A DNA stretch of 64,000 nt from Zhongshania aliphaticivorans (GTDB lineage: Bacteria > Pseudomonadota > Gammaproteobacteria > Pseudomonadales > Spongiibacteraceae), in NCBI RefSeq assembly GCF_902705855.1, contig NZ_CACSIJ010000001.1, positions 62,001-126,000 of the forward strand, given 5' to 3'. The notes under the pieces were generated by a model. The model ran no database searches. It was not told the DNA's origin and saw only the letters and a list, made by a program, of their open reading frames with translations. Made by a program: the position numbers and the translations under genes. Of this stretch, positions 7,403-16,245 are shown piece after piece (the first letter of the stretch is position 1; each line of letters begins with the position of its first letter).

Positions 7403-7801
7403 TCAATCAGCCTGATCATCAAGCCGTAAAGATAACGAGTTAATACAGTAACGCAATCCCGTCGGCTCTGGCCCATCTGGGAATACATGACCCAGATGCG
7501 CTTCGCAGCGCGCGCACACAACTTCTTCACGAATCATGCCATGGCTCGAATCACGATTAACCCCGACAACCTCGTCAGCAACCGGCTGATAAAAACTTGG
7601 CCAGCCCGACCCAGAGTCATATTTAGTATCAGAAGCAAATAATGCGAGCCCACAACAGCGGCAAACATAACTACCGCTCGTTTTTTCGTCATAGTACTCA
7701 CCGGTAAATGCCCGCTCAGTGCCCTTCTGGCGACACACATAAAACTCCTCATCACTTAGCAGTTCCCGCCATTCTTGTTCAGATTTCACTACTTTTTCCA
7801 C
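7403..7801 (-). CDS. msrB: Peptide-methionine (R)-S-oxide reductase
   Basis: Reduces the R-sulfoxide of methionine in oxidised proteins, with thioredoxin as the usual donor. The 132-residue cytoplasmic protein shows the two zinc CxxC pairs (Cys47/Cys50 in YVCRCCG; Cys96/Cys99 in [11 protein letters not shown]), the core GSGWPSF (about 64-70) and the catalytic Cys119 in [10 protein letters not shown]. It starts with GTG preceded by GGAGAG. No MsrA fusion or neighbour is seen. It is a single gene, divergent from alaA with a 183-base gap. Confidence 0.95.
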   Translation of the reverse strand: MEKVVKSEQEWRELLSDEEFYVCRQKGTERAFTGEYYDEKTSGSYVCRCCGLALFASDTKYDSGSGWPSFYQPVADEVVGVNRDSSHGMIREEVVCARCEAHLGHVFPDGPEPTGLRYCINSLSLRLDDQAD

Positions 7802-7984
7802 GAATAACTCTCCACCTGTTTACCTTCAAAGCCGTATACTTAGCTGCTAGGCTATTTACGCGCTATATACCACAGTAGTTTATACCGCATTAAATAGCAC
7901 ACAAGACGAATTACGCAGGGAGTCAGCCTACGCTGGTCACCTGATCACTAAAAATCCGGTACTTACCGGCTAAGAAGGCGGGAA

Positions 7985-9223
7985 ATGAGCCACCATTTAA
8001 AATCGAAAAAATTAAACAACGTCTGCTACGAAATACGTGGGCCCGTGCTGCAACGCGCGAATGAATTAGAAGAAGAAGGCCACCGTATTCTTAAACTGAA
8101 TATTGGTAACCCTGCACCTTTCGGTTTTAACGCCCCTGACGAAATCATCCAAGATGTCATTCGCATGCTTCCCGATAGCGAAGGCTATAGCGATTCGAAG
8201 GGACTTTACAGTGCGCGCAAAGCGATCATGCAAGAATGCCAAAAGATCGGCATTCCAGGTGTCGGCGTCAATGATATTTATCTCGGCAACGGTGCCAGTG
8301 AACTAATTAGCATGGCAACCCAAGCACTGCTTAATCAAGGTGACGAGGTACTTATCCCTGCCCCCGATTACCCTCTGTGGACTGCAGTAGTATCATTATC
8401 AGGCGCGACCCCCGTTCATTATCTCTGTGACGAAGATAATGGCTGGCAGCCGTCTATCGACGACATTGTGAACAAAATCACGCCAAACACCAAAGCCATT
8501 GTCATCATCAACCCAAACAACCCTACCGGCGCGGTATACAGCCGAGAAATGTTAGAGCAGCTTGTTGCCATTGCGGAAGCACACAACCTTGTGGTGTTCG
8601 CCGACGAAATTTACAGCAAAATCCTATTTGATGACGCCGTTCATATCCCTATCGGTAGCCTAAAGGCTGATATTCTGTGCTTAACCTTTAATGGCTTATC
8701 TAAGGCCTACCGACTTGCAGGCTTCCGTAGCGGCTGGCTTATTGTTTCTGGTGCAAAAGATCGGGCAACAGACTATATCGAAGGCCTAAACATTCTTTCG
8801 TCTATGCGACTCTGCGCCAACGTACCTGCTCAGCACGCCATTCAAACGGCACTGGGCGGTTACCAAAGCATAAACGAACTTATTTTGCCTGGCGGGCGAC
8901 TATTAGAGCAGCGCGATCTGGCTCATAAGATGTTGAATGAAATCCCCGGCGTAAGCTGTACCAAGCCGGCAGGTGCTATATACATGTTTCCGCGCTTAGA
9001 TCCGGAAATATACCCAGTAAAAGATGACGAACAACTGGTACTAGACCTGCTGAATCAGGAGAAAATTCTGCTGGTGCAAGGCAGCGGTTTTAACTGGCAT
9101 GAACCCGATCATCTTAGAATCGTATTTTTGCCGAACAAAATCGACCTCGCTGATGCAATAGAGCGCTTTGCGAGATTCTTAGCCTCTTACCGCAAGCAGC
9201 TTGCCCTTAAAAAACCTGCCTAA
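7985..9223 (+). CDS. alaA: Pyridoxal-phosphate aminotransferase, AlaA-type alanine transaminase
   Basis: Makes alanine from pyruvate using glutamate; cytoplasmic PLP enzyme of fold type I. The 412 residues match E. coli AlaA in length. Visible: substrate loop NIGNPAPFGF (39-48), PLP-phosphate region LGNGASELI (100-108), NPNNPTGAVYS (176-186), the Asp/Tyr cofactor pair in FADEIYSK (205-212) and the Schiff-base Lys240 in FNGLSKAYRLAGFRSGW. The ATG follows AAGGCGGGAA. Single gene facing a convergent methyltransferase; a mismatched hairpin lies between them. Confidence 0.9.
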   Translation: MSHHLKSKKLNNVCYEIRGPVLQRANELEEEGHRILKLNIGNPAPFGFNAPDEIIQDVIRMLPDSEGYSDSKGLYSARKAIMQECQKIGIPGVGVNDIYLGNGASELISMATQALLNQGDEVLIPAPDYPLWTAVVSLSGATPVHYLCDEDNGWQPSIDDIVNKITPNTKAIVIINPNNPTGAVYSREMLEQLVAIAEAHNLVVFADEIYSKILFDDAVHIPIGSLKADILCLTFNGLSKAYRLAGFRSGWLIVSGAKDRATDYIEGLNILSSMRLCANVPAQHAIQTALGGYQSINELILPGGRLLEQRDLAHKMLNEIPGVSCTKPAGAIYMFPRLDPEIYPVKDDEQLVLDLLNQEKILLVQGSGFNWHEPDHLRIVFLPNKIDLADAIERFARFLASYRKQLALKKPA

Positions 9224-9230
9224 ACCTTCT

Positions 9231-9263
9231 AGAGGCTCGCAGCCGCACCGACTGCAAGCCTCT
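9231..9263. terminator. Hairpin between convergent alaA and methyltransferase genes
   Basis: AGAGGCT (9231-9237) and GCAG (9239-9242) pair with CTGC (9252-9255) and AGCCTCT (9257-9263) around a single C/A mismatch and a 9-base loop. No T-run follows on either strand, so it may be a stability element or a rho-assisted terminator rather than an intrinsic one. Confidence 0.4.
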
Positions 9264-9270
9264 CGCCCCG

Positions 9271-10200
9271 TCAAAGCCGATAATGCAGCACCTTCAATGC
9301 AGCATCTGAGCTTGCCTCAGGAAAATCCTCTCGTCCCGCAATCCTCGATACAAACGTAGCGTTTGGGCAATACTCACCCATCACCTCTTCTAAGAACCTC
9401 TGACCTAGATATGGCGCATTTAAGCACACGAGAATATCGCCACCCTCTGGAAGCAAATCGGGAAATTGCCGAACCAGCTTTTTATAATCATTTATCGCGT
9501 CGAAGCTGCCAAGCTGCCGCGATGGAGGATCACAGATAAGAATATCAAAGGGGCCGAGCTTCTTGAGTCGCCCCCACGATTTAAGAATATTGTGACTAAG
9601 AAAGCGCAGCTCAGATGCCCTCACAACGGGATTAAGCCTGTGATTCTCTCGCCCCTCAGACAGGGCTGGCTTACTCATGTCGATATTAAGAATTGACGCC
9701 GCGCCAGCCTGCTCCGCAGCAACTGAAAACGCACAAGTATAAGAGAACAAATTCAATACACGCTGACCTTCTGCACGCTGAGCAAGCCATGCCCGCGCCG
9801 GCTGCATATCCATGAAGTAACCAATATTTTGTTTATGGCTTAAATCTAGCTTAAATCTATAAGCACCCTCATTCGCGTAATGCATAAGAGGAATATCTCC
9901 CCACAAACAATATGTTGAGGGGGTATTCTCATATCGTTTCTGAACTATGGCAGACGTACACTCATTAGCAAATCGAGCCTGAAGCTCAACACAAAACTGC
10001 GCCCAAAAATTCGGCTCTGGCTCTCGGTAAAGCACGATCCACAACAGCGGTTCAAAATAATCTACGGTGAAAAATTCGAAGTCTGGATAACATTGCCCAC
10101 GACCATGAAACAGACGTTGTGCGCCCCTATCCACCGACAACTGCCAATCAGAAAAATGCGTTACTTTATCGAACTCGCTAAAATCAATCACCGGACGCAC
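9271..10200 (-). CDS. Class I SAM-dependent methyltransferase, RlmI/RlmK-like
   Basis: A 309-residue protein of the RlmI/RlmK-type RNA methyltransferase superfamily. Visible: a DLSHKQNIGYFMDMQPAR segment before the Rossmann core, SAM motif I VLNLFSYTCAFSVAAEQAGA (about 145-164), acidic motif II INIDMSK-like (SILNIDMSKPAL), and motif IV FDILICDPPSRQLGSF. The DPPS motif is usual in rRNA m5C and m7G enzymes of this group, but the N-terminal PUA domain of true RlmI is missing, so the target RNA is open. Its GTG start overlaps the upstream NAD-kinase-like gene by 17 bases, implying coupled translation. Confidence 0.75.
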   Translation of the reverse strand: MRPVIDFSEFDKVTHFSDWQLSVDRGAQRLFHGRGQCYPDFEFFTVDYFEPLLWIVLYREPEPNFWAQFCVELQARFANECTSAIVQKRYENTPSTYCLWGDIPLMHYANEGAYRFKLDLSHKQNIGYFMDMQPARAWLAQRAEGQRVLNLFSYTCAFSVAAEQAGAASILNIDMSKPALSEGRENHRLNPVVRASELRFLSHNILKSWGRLKKLGPFDILICDPPSRQLGSFDAINDYKKLVRQFPDLLPEGGDILVCLNAPYLGQRFLEEVMGEYCPNATFVSRIAGREDFPEASSDAALKVLHYRL

Positions 10201-11323
10201 TCACTCGATACATAATGACATCGCGGTAACCGGTAACAAGGGAGATATAGCCCTGCCACTCCACATCGAGCGCAAGGTCATTACTGTCTACTAGCAGTGG
10301 TCGCCCATCGAGGCCACTAATTTTGGTTTTGGTCGCAATAACAATGAAATTTTCGCGCCCAATAGCGCGAATCAATGCTGGCGTTAATTGCTGATTTCCT
10401 CTTCCAAGAATATGCCCCTGGCCACCAATGGCGGTGATAACTGCTTTTACGGGGCCGGCGTGATCGGTAACTAAAGTTGCCAGTTGATCTGCGCTTAAAT
10501 CACTCGCTATCAGCTTATTATTCAAAACTGCATCAAAACCCAACAAGGTATTCCCTACACCGAGCTGAATCATAATGGCGGCCGTTGTACTCCCTGGACC
10601 AACGATGTATAGGGTTTCCGGCTCCATACCCTCGATAATATGATCCGCAATATCCGCCAGAACCAGCTCCTCTTGCTCACGGCCGCCCGATTTAACATGC
10701 TGCAGAAAGCCGCCAATGCTTGGCACCAACAGCTCACCAAAATATTTTGATCGCACCACGCCCGCTCTGAATGCCTCTTCATCAATATCGCGGACTTCGC
10801 CTTCGCCAAGCTCAACCAAGCCACCGGAAATCAGTGCTAACACTATATCGGCTGCGCTTTCAGGGCTTACCGCATACACTCCCGAATGCATTTTCACACC
10901 TGCGGGCACACCTAAACAGGGAACACTTACCCCGATGGCACTGCATATATCCCGCGCTGTGCCATCACCCCCAACAAACAGTAGCAAATCAACACCGGCT
11001 GCTGACAAGGCCAATGCCGCGCTTTGGGTATCGCTACTTGTAGTTTGACACGCAGAATCAGGGCAACCGACCGACACAAAGGGCAGCCCCACCACCTCTC
11101 TAGCCCCTGCATTTTGCGCGGACATATCGCCTTCAAATCCAAACACAGTGACCTTGGTCGCTACTTTTTCAGATATTTTCGCCAAACACCGCAGGGCGCG
11201 GGTGCCGGCTCGGCCGCGATCGCTATCACGAACCACGCTTACATCAAGGCCATCGCTACCCTTCATGGCCAAGGGGCCACCTAGCCCCGCAACTGGATTA
11301 ACAATTAATCCTAGTTTAAACAT
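10184..11323 (-). CDS. ATP-NAD kinase family protein
   Basis: A 379-residue protein of the ATP-NAD kinase/diacylglycerol kinase fold. It opens with KLGLIVNPVAGLGGP, and the conserved nucleotide-binding GGDGTARDI occurs near residue 117. This long form with an extra C-terminal domain (FIVIATKTKISGLDGRPLLVDSND) is distinct from the about 290-residue housekeeping NadK; members are annotated as ATP-NAD kinase-like, and their true substrate is not certain. I chose ATG 11323 because AAGGG lies 5 bases before it; the GTG six bases earlier lies inside that spacing. The stop overlaps the methyltransferase start. No other kinase gene is near. Confidence 0.8.
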   Translation of the reverse strand: MFKLGLIVNPVAGLGGPLAMKGSDGLDVSVVRDSDRGRAGTRALRCLAKISEKVATKVTVFGFEGDMSAQNAGAREVVGLPFVSVGCPDSACQTTSSDTQSAALALSAAGVDLLLFVGGDGTARDICSAIGVSVPCLGVPAGVKMHSGVYAVSPESAADIVLALISGGLVELGEGEVRDIDEEAFRAGVVRSKYFGELLVPSIGGFLQHVKSGGREQEELVLADIADHIIEGMEPETLYIVGPGSTTAAIMIQLGVGNTLLGFDAVLNNKLIASDLSADQLATLVTDHAGPVKAVITAIGGQGHILGRGNQQLTPALIRAIGRENFIVIATKTKISGLDGRPLLVDSNDLALDVEWQGYISLVTGYRDVIMYRVSASGD

Positions 11324-11376
11324 AAGCACCCTTACTTAAATTAAAGGCAACACCCTGACTCTGACACTCAAATCGC

Positions 11377-12492
11377 TTAACGACCACTTTGCAGCGCCTT
11401 AAGAATCGCCGAAAATTTAGGCTTTGTGCTTGTTAATGAACTATAGGCCAGCTCGCGGCGAACAGGATAGTTCTTACGCAACAAATCAAACTCTTGCCCC
11501 CTTGCATTGCAGTCTATAATTCCACGAAAACGCTTGTCGTCCTCCATCACATCGTATACGGATGCAACGACACTCCTGACAAAATGAGCCTCATTAGCGC
11601 CATCACACAGTATTTCCGCGCTATCAGCCATCGAGGAAAGAACAGCAAAAGGTAATAAATTGACACCGAGGAATTCAGCCAATTCCGATGCAACCATCTT
11701 CAAACCCGTTAATTTCCCGTCGGCACTATATCCCGCGATATGGGGGGTAGCGATGTGACAACGCGATGCGAGATTAACTGAAAAACTAGGCTCGCTCTCC
11801 CAAACATCAAGTACTAATTTGATATCTGGGCGCTGCTCACACAAGGACAGCAACACCTCCGTGGCAACAGCCTCGCCCCTCCCCGCATTTAAAAATACAG
11901 CATTAGCAGGCATGCCCCTTAAGCGATCAAGCCCAAGCATATGATAACTAGGATATTCTCCGTCTCGGGTCAGCGGTGTATGCAAGCACACTAAACTGCT
12001 GCTCATCACCGTATCTAAGGTAGATAAGCCTTCTATTGCTTGGTCAAGCAAAGGGTCATAGGCCTTCCAATTGATGCCTAAGGCACTTAAACGCTGTCCC
12101 AATCGCCGCCCGACATTACCATAGCCAATAATGCCAACACGCTCACCGCCTAATAAACGCTCAAGCAAATTGTCGCAACTGCAAATAGCGCTGATCACAT
12201 AATCAACCACCGACTCCGTATTGGAGCCTGGTGCATTGCAGGTCTTTATTTCATTTGCGGCTAAATATTTGAGGTCAAGATGATCCGTGCCAATGGTAGT
12301 TGAACCAACAAAACGAACAGCGGTTCCAGCCAGCAATGCCGCATTGACCTTGGTGACCGAACGTACAATAAGTACTTCTGCCCCCCCAATATCAGCCCTG
12401 CTTAATTGCCTGCCGCTGATTTGTTGAACATCGCCAAATTGTGAAAAACAAGCAACTGCAGCCGGAATATTCTCGTCCACTAAAATTCTCAA
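11377..12492 (-). CDS. pdxB: 4-phosphoerythronate dehydrogenase
   Basis: Second step of DXP-dependent pyridoxal phosphate synthesis: oxidises 4-phosphoerythronate to 2-oxo-3-hydroxy-4-phosphobutanoate with bound NAD; cytoplasmic. The 371 residues match PdxB. Visible: D-isomer dehydrogenase N-terminus MRILVDENIPAA, VGIIGYGNVGRRLGQRL nucleotide fold (about 120-136), FLNAGRGEAV (catalytic Arg region), DVWESEPS (Glu) and TPHIAGYSADGKL (catalytic His), followed by the PdxB-specific C-terminal dimerisation domain. Single gene; 53 bases downstream of the EpmC gene end. Confidence 0.95.
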   Translation of the reverse strand: MRILVDENIPAAVACFSQFGDVQQISGRQLSRADIGGAEVLIVRSVTKVNAALLAGTAVRFVGSTTIGTDHLDLKYLAANEIKTCNAPGSNTESVVDYVISAICSCDNLLERLLGGERVGIIGYGNVGRRLGQRLSALGINWKAYDPLLDQAIEGLSTLDTVMSSSLVCLHTPLTRDGEYPSYHMLGLDRLRGMPANAVFLNAGRGEAVATEVLLSLCEQRPDIKLVLDVWESEPSFSVNLASRCHIATPHIAGYSADGKLTGLKMVASELAEFLGVNLLPFAVLSSMADSAEILCDGANEAHFVRSVVASVYDVMEDDKRFRGIIDCNARGQEFDLLRKNYPVRRELAYSSLTSTKPKFSAILKALQSGR

Positions 12493-12556
12493 TACTACGT
12501 GACCCCTCGCTAAAAATCTAACAATCTAGATTAACTATTATAGCTAGCATATTGAT

Positions 12557-13132
12557 TTAAAAATAAATTAAATGATCAAGAGTGTAGCGCATTGGATCTT
12601 CTGCCTCTGGCAAAACGTAGTAACTTTGCAAGGCCCGCCAGAAGATTGCTGCCCTAGGCGGTAAGCCGTTCGCCAGATAGCATTGAGCAACCTGCCATAC
12701 CACAAGTTGAAATGGAAACGGATCAATGGGATCGCCATTCAAATTATCTATACTAACTTGAAATTGACGTCCCGCCGCCACGCTAAAGAGCCACTCTAGG
12801 GCCTGTGGCCGCGCCTCGACAGATTCAAAAACACGCTGCTGAGCCATGCTGCGCCCGTCAGGTTCGTACCAATAGCCATAATCAAGTTGTTGCCGTCGAC
12901 GCTCACCAGCGATGCACCAGTGGGATACCTCGTGCAAAGCGCTTGCTGCGTAATCCGAACGGAAAATTATCTGATGGTAGTCCGCAGAGGACTCCGCCGG
13001 CAGGTAAAGCGACTCCTCGCCCCCACCCACCAATCGGGTTCGCATCGACTCAGCAAAACAGGACTCAAATATCGAACACAGAATGTCAGCCTCCGCTGGC
13101 ACTGGCTTTTTACACTGTAGAGCCTCATGCAT
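12557..13132 (-). CDS. epmC: Elongation factor P hydroxylase
   Basis: Hydroxylates the beta-lysyl-lysine on EF-P, last step of the EpmA/EpmB/EpmC pathway. The 191-residue protein has the family signature SALHEVSHWCIAGERRR with the metal-binding HExxH, then DYGYWYEPDGR and the VEARPQALEW helix. EpmA and EpmB are not in the window. The start is uncertain: ATG 13132 gives an E. coli-like length; a GTG at 13153 would add 7 residues. Both overlap the end of the upstream gamma-glutamylcyclotransferase gene, indicating cotranscription. Confidence 0.88.
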   Translation of the reverse strand: MHEALQCKKPVPAEADILCSIFESCFAESMRTRLVGGGEESLYLPAESSADYHQIIFRSDYAASALHEVSHWCIAGERRRQQLDYGYWYEPDGRSMAQQRVFESVEARPQALEWLFSVAAGRQFQVSIDNLNGDPIDPFPFQLVVWQVAQCYLANGLPPRAAIFWRALQSYYVLPEAEDPMRYTLDHLIYF

Positions 13133-13619
13133 TACGCAACAGCCCGCGCTCACCCAATAAGGGCTCAGCTAACACACTCTCCTGAGTCGCCAGCATGCTG
13201 AGGTATTGAGCAGAGAGAAAATCACGCCCCGCGAGTAAATGATCTAAATAAGTGCTTTCAGGTAATAAGTTGCTATTAATAAACGCCGGATTAGCGATAT
13301 AAATCCACGTTGTGCGTGGCCCCGATTGCGCCTGAACAATAAATCGTTCGCGACTATAGCGAACCGGTGTGCCTTCAAAATGATCCATCAAACTCAAATC
13401 ATTTACATTCTTTAGTGTGTAAAGAACCCCTTCAACATGACTTTTGCAGCAGGGTTGAATATTGGCATACGCAACCGTCGGCTTGCAGTGCGACTGCTTA
13501 TTAAATACCAGCCGAAAGCTAGGCAGCGTCGCCGCCTCGGCGCTAACAAATTCTAAGCCCCGGGCTCGCATCCGAGCTGGATTCATATTGGAGCCATAGG
13601 CAAAATAGCAGGAAGTCAT
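13125..13619 (-). CDS. Gamma-glutamylcyclotransferase-like protein
   Basis: A 164-residue protein of the GGCT/AIG2-like fold. It opens with CYFAYGSNMNPARMRARG, the family's substrate-binding YGSN motif, followed by LPSFRLVFNK and an HFEGTPVRYSRERF region with the expected acidic catalytic residue (DHFEG). The family converts gamma-glutamyl amino acids to 5-oxoproline, but many bacterial members have unknown substrates. ATG 13619 is preferred to an earlier TTG. The 3' end overlaps the epmC start. Confidence 0.85.
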   Translation of the reverse strand: MTSCYFAYGSNMNPARMRARGLEFVSAEAATLPSFRLVFNKQSHCKPTVAYANIQPCCKSHVEGVLYTLKNVNDLSLMDHFEGTPVRYSRERFIVQAQSGPRTTWIYIANPAFINSNLLPESTYLDHLLAGRDFLSAQYLSMLATQESVLAEPLLGERGLLRNA

Positions 13620-13795
13620 TATCAAACACTTGGCAAATTGCTAAACAGAGAGTAATTTTAACAGAAAGGGACATCGCCGCGACCGAGTTTATAGTGGCTC
13701 GGGTTTCAAATAAGATTTTCCCTGAAAGATTTTGTCCTAGCCACAAGCTTGCAAAATCCGCTGGCATGTGCCGCCCGCTACGTGAGGAATGATCT

Positions 13796-14473
13796 ATGGC
13801 TCCACGTAACAACGGTAATAAGCCTTCGTCCGCGAAGATAATCCCCTTTCCTCTGCGTTCCACACGCACAGAGCAACATCGAATTCTTAGAGTGTCGCCA
13901 GAATACGATGGTCTTTGTTTGCTATACGCTCACCACGCGCTAAGCCGCGATAAATTGTATGCGGTAAAAATACTGGGCTGGGCGCGACTCGCCAACGGAC
14001 AAACGGTTGCGATATTGCCCTGGTTAAACGCGATCTCGCGTTGCATAGACTTAAACGACCCCGAGTCGGGGCAAAGCCAGGGGTATTACGATCCCCGCAG
14101 CGGTAGCCATTTTAGTGAAACACCGCCGCACCATCTCGCCGCACTAGATGCGATGAGCCACTATTCGAGCACCACCGCAGTAATTCAGGAAATCCCCGAC
14201 CTTATCGGCAGTCATGCGGCCCTCTTGGGAGACAATCAGCAGTTTTTATTAGAACCCGTAATTAGCTGGCGACTGCACAAGGACGGCAGGCTTGAGGCGC
14301 AGGTTGCAGATTTAAGTCTTGCCCAGCATTCACCCATTCTCGCCGGCGATGAGTGCCTATACCCAGTTCAACAGGAAGCCAATTTCCGGTATTTCTTTCA
14401 ATATCATATTGCCAACCAAATCAAAGCCGGCGGCCAAATTGCAACGCGGGCCCTAAGTCAGCTCTTAACATGA
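13796..14473 (+). CDS. Conserved-looking protein of unknown function
   Basis: A 225-residue soluble protein I do not recognise. The first 28 residues are basic and low complexity (PRNNGNKPSSAKIIPFPLRSTRTEQHR); the rest is a mixed alpha/beta sequence with no signal peptide or membrane segment. Features include KLYAVKILGWARLANGQTVAILPWLN, as in a small beta-barrel, and a C-terminal YFFQYHIANQIKAGGQIATRAL helix. It stands alone between the divergent cyclotransferase gene and the convergent tusA gene, so context gives no hint. Codon use matches the neighbours. Confidence 0.65.
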   Translation: MAPRNNGNKPSSAKIIPFPLRSTRTEQHRILRVSPEYDGLCLLYAHHALSRDKLYAVKILGWARLANGQTVAILPWLNAISRCIDLNDPESGQSQGYYDPRSGSHFSETPPHHLAALDAMSHYSSTTAVIQEIPDLIGSHAALLGDNQQFLLEPVISWRLHKDGRLEAQVADLSLAQHSPILAGDECLYPVQQEANFRYFFQYHIANQIKAGGQIATRALSQLLT

Positions 14474-14486
14474 AGGCCCGATTTAA

Positions 14487-14768
14487 TCAGGCCTTCTTAA
14501 GATAGTAGTGATATTCCCCAGAAGCTTCCTCCTGAGCCATTAATTCATGGCCTAGAAAAGCGCAAAACTTGGGAATATCACGGGTCGTCGCAGGATCGGT
14601 AGCCACAACCTTAAGAACGTCGCCCGATGAAATATCCCGTATTTTATTGTGCAACATCATTACCGGTTCGGGACAAAACAGCCCGCAGGTATCTAGAATG
14701 TGATCAGCCTCAATTGCCAAACTTAAACTCCAAATTTGTACACGTATGCCCGAGTCTGGCCCGAGCAT
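14487..14768 (-). CDS. tusA: Sulfurtransferase TusA family protein
   Basis: Small sulfur carrier that passes persulfide sulfur from IscS toward tRNA 2-thiouridine synthesis and other uses. The family signature [12 protein letters not shown] holds the active Cys in the CPxP-type motif; the rest ([28 protein letters not shown]) fits the TusA alpha/beta fold. With ATG 14768 it has 93 residues, longer than the usual about 80. A TTG at 14720, 7 bases after GGAG, would give 77 residues starting at [12 protein letters not shown] and may be the real start. It lies 11 bases after the YheU gene. Confidence 0.88.
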   Translation of the reverse strand: MLGPDSGIRVQIWSLSLAIEADHILDTCGLFCPEPVMMLHNKIRDISSGDVLKVVATDPATTRDIPKFCAFLGHELMAQEEASGEYHYYLKKA

Positions 14769-14779
14769 CTACCACCGTA

Positions 14780-14998
14780 TTAGTCTTTTGCTACAACCGT
14801 CCAGCTCTCAGTATCTGGACTAAACACAATGCTCGCTTTTTTACTTTCTAGGGCGCGGCGAAGCTGACTGATTTTTACCTCAAGGCTCACCTCACTTTCA
14901 CCATAGTCAGTGCCATCACGGGTGACTAACTCTTCTAACATACCCTGAAAGGCTTCTGGGCTTAATTTTTGCCAAGGAATTTCTACATATTCACTCAT
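14780..14998 (-). CDS. yheU: YheU family protein
   Basis: A 72-residue cytoplasmic protein of unknown function. It matches the small YheU/UPF0270 family: MSEYVEIPWQKLSPEAF opening, then LEELVTRDGTDYGESEVSLEVKISQLRRAL. In E. coli the family is likewise short. I chose ATG 14998 over an upstream frame start at 15013 because the family begins near the EIPWQKL stretch. It overlaps the upstream methyltransferase-like gene by 8 bases and precedes tusA closely, making one transcript of four or five genes. Confidence 0.85.
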   Translation of the reverse strand: MSEYVEIPWQKLSPEAFQGMLEELVTRDGTDYGESEVSLEVKISQLRRALESKKASIVFSPDTESWTVVAKD

Positions 14999-15815
14999 GT
15001 ACGGGCTTACCAAACTTAAGGGTCATACGGTCACTTTCACCAATAGCCAGATACTTCTCCCGATCCTTATCACCCAAACGCAAACTTGGCGGTAAGGTCC
15101 ACACCCCTTTCGGGTGGTGGTGATTATCTTTGCTATTGGCATTGATTTCACTACTGTCGAGCAATAAAAATCCAGCGGATTCAGCAAGAGCGATTACCTG
15201 TTTTTCTGAGACATATCCGCTGCTAACCATCACTTCCAAGGAGGCGTCCGCGTCAGCACGGTGCTCAACCACCCCCAAAATACCGCCAGGTTTTAAGGCT
15301 TTAAACGCCGCAGCAAACACATCTTCAGCCACGCCGGCTTTTAACCAATTATGGACATTGCGAAACGTTAGCACCTTATCCGCCGTGCCCGCCGGCGCGA
15401 TCTCTGAATATTTGGGTGGCTGCAGTGTCGTCAGCTCGACCTTGCCATAAACAGCGGGGGCTGCAGCGAGCTTAGCTTCAAAGCTCGCACGAGCCTTGCT
15501 GTAAAATGCCACATCGCTGTCATTAGCAAATTGCGCGGTATATAACTTGCCACAATCACTCACAATAGGCGCCAGCACTTCGGTGTACCAACCGCCACCG
15601 CCAGGCCATAACTCAACGACAGTGTCGCAGGGCTGAACGCCAAAGAAAATTAAGGTTTGCAGTGGGTTTCTATATTGATCGCGGCTGCGGTTTTGTTCAC
15701 TGCGATGTTCTGCATCCAACACTTCGGCCCACTTCAAATCTGTTACTGCGGGAGCAGAATTCGCGGCCCCGCAAAACAGAAAGAAAATCAAAACCGGTAC
15801 AGTAGCTAACTTCAT
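14991..15815 (-). CDS. Exported class I methyltransferase-like protein
   Basis: A 274-residue protein with a clear Sec signal peptide (MKLATVPVLIFFLFCGAANSAPA, cleavage likely after ANSA) followed by a Rossmann methyltransferase domain: ELWPGGGGWYTEVLAPIV as SAM motif I, then a FRNVHNWLKAG stretch and a LKPGGILGVVEHRAD stretch typical of class I enzymes. Members of this predicted-methyltransferase group commonly have signal peptides. How SAM would reach the periplasm is unclear, so the protein may have another role. ATG 15815 is preceded by AAGGGGAT; an ATG 33 bases earlier would hide the signal peptide. Confidence 0.8.
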   Translation of the reverse strand: MKLATVPVLIFFLFCGAANSAPAVTDLKWAEVLDAEHRSEQNRSRDQYRNPLQTLIFFGVQPCDTVVELWPGGGGWYTEVLAPIVSDCGKLYTAQFANDSDVAFYSKARASFEAKLAAAPAVYGKVELTTLQPPKYSEIAPAGTADKVLTFRNVHNWLKAGVAEDVFAAAFKALKPGGILGVVEHRADADASLEVMVSSGYVSEKQVIALAESAGFLLLDSSEINANSKDNHHHPKGVWTLPPSLRLGDKDREKYLAIGESDRMTLKFGKPVHE

Positions 15816-15844
15816 TTTTATCCCCTTTTGGCTTTTGCCACTGA

Positions 15845-16156
15845 TCATACGGATTGTTCCGTCAAAAAAGTGCGTACATGTTCGACTTTTTCCAACATAG
15901 TTTGTTCTCGGTCAGTGCGAGTGCCAATTTTCAGCTGAGTAGACAGCCTTGGCACACCCATTTCGTGTAAGCGTGCATGACAGCGCTTAATCGACTCCAT
16001 GACGATCTCCCACTCCCCCTCAATATTAGTACCGTAAGCATGTAATTGATGCGCCAAGCCCATATCCGCAATGATCAATTGGCACTCCGCTATATAGGGC
16101 GTCAAAGAGGCGCCAACATTCAAGGGCGTAATACAAAAATCCACAATCACTTTCAT
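15845..16156 (-). CDS. MTH1187 family thiamine-binding protein
   Basis: A 103-residue protein of the small ferredoxin-like MTH1187/YkoF-related (DUF77) family: MKVIVDFCITPLNVGASLTPYIAECQ, then LHAYGTNIEGEWEIVMESIKRCH and a KIGTRTDREQTMLEKV end. Structurally studied members bind thiamine or related pyrimidines; a carrier or sensing role is likely but not proven. It ends 29 bases before the start of the methyltransferase-like gene and probably leads that transcript. I see no thiamine riboswitch in the 89-base upstream gap. Confidence 0.85.
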   Translation of the reverse strand: MKVIVDFCITPLNVGASLTPYIAECQLIIADMGLAHQLHAYGTNIEGEWEIVMESIKRCHARLHEMGVPRLSTQLKIGTRTDREQTMLEKVEHVRTFLTEQSV

Positions 16157-16245
16157 GTTGTGCTCCTAAGTCTGTCTGCCGCCATACAGTCGTAGTATGC
16201 TAATACCATAATCTAACACTACCAACGTAGAATAAGGACGACACC

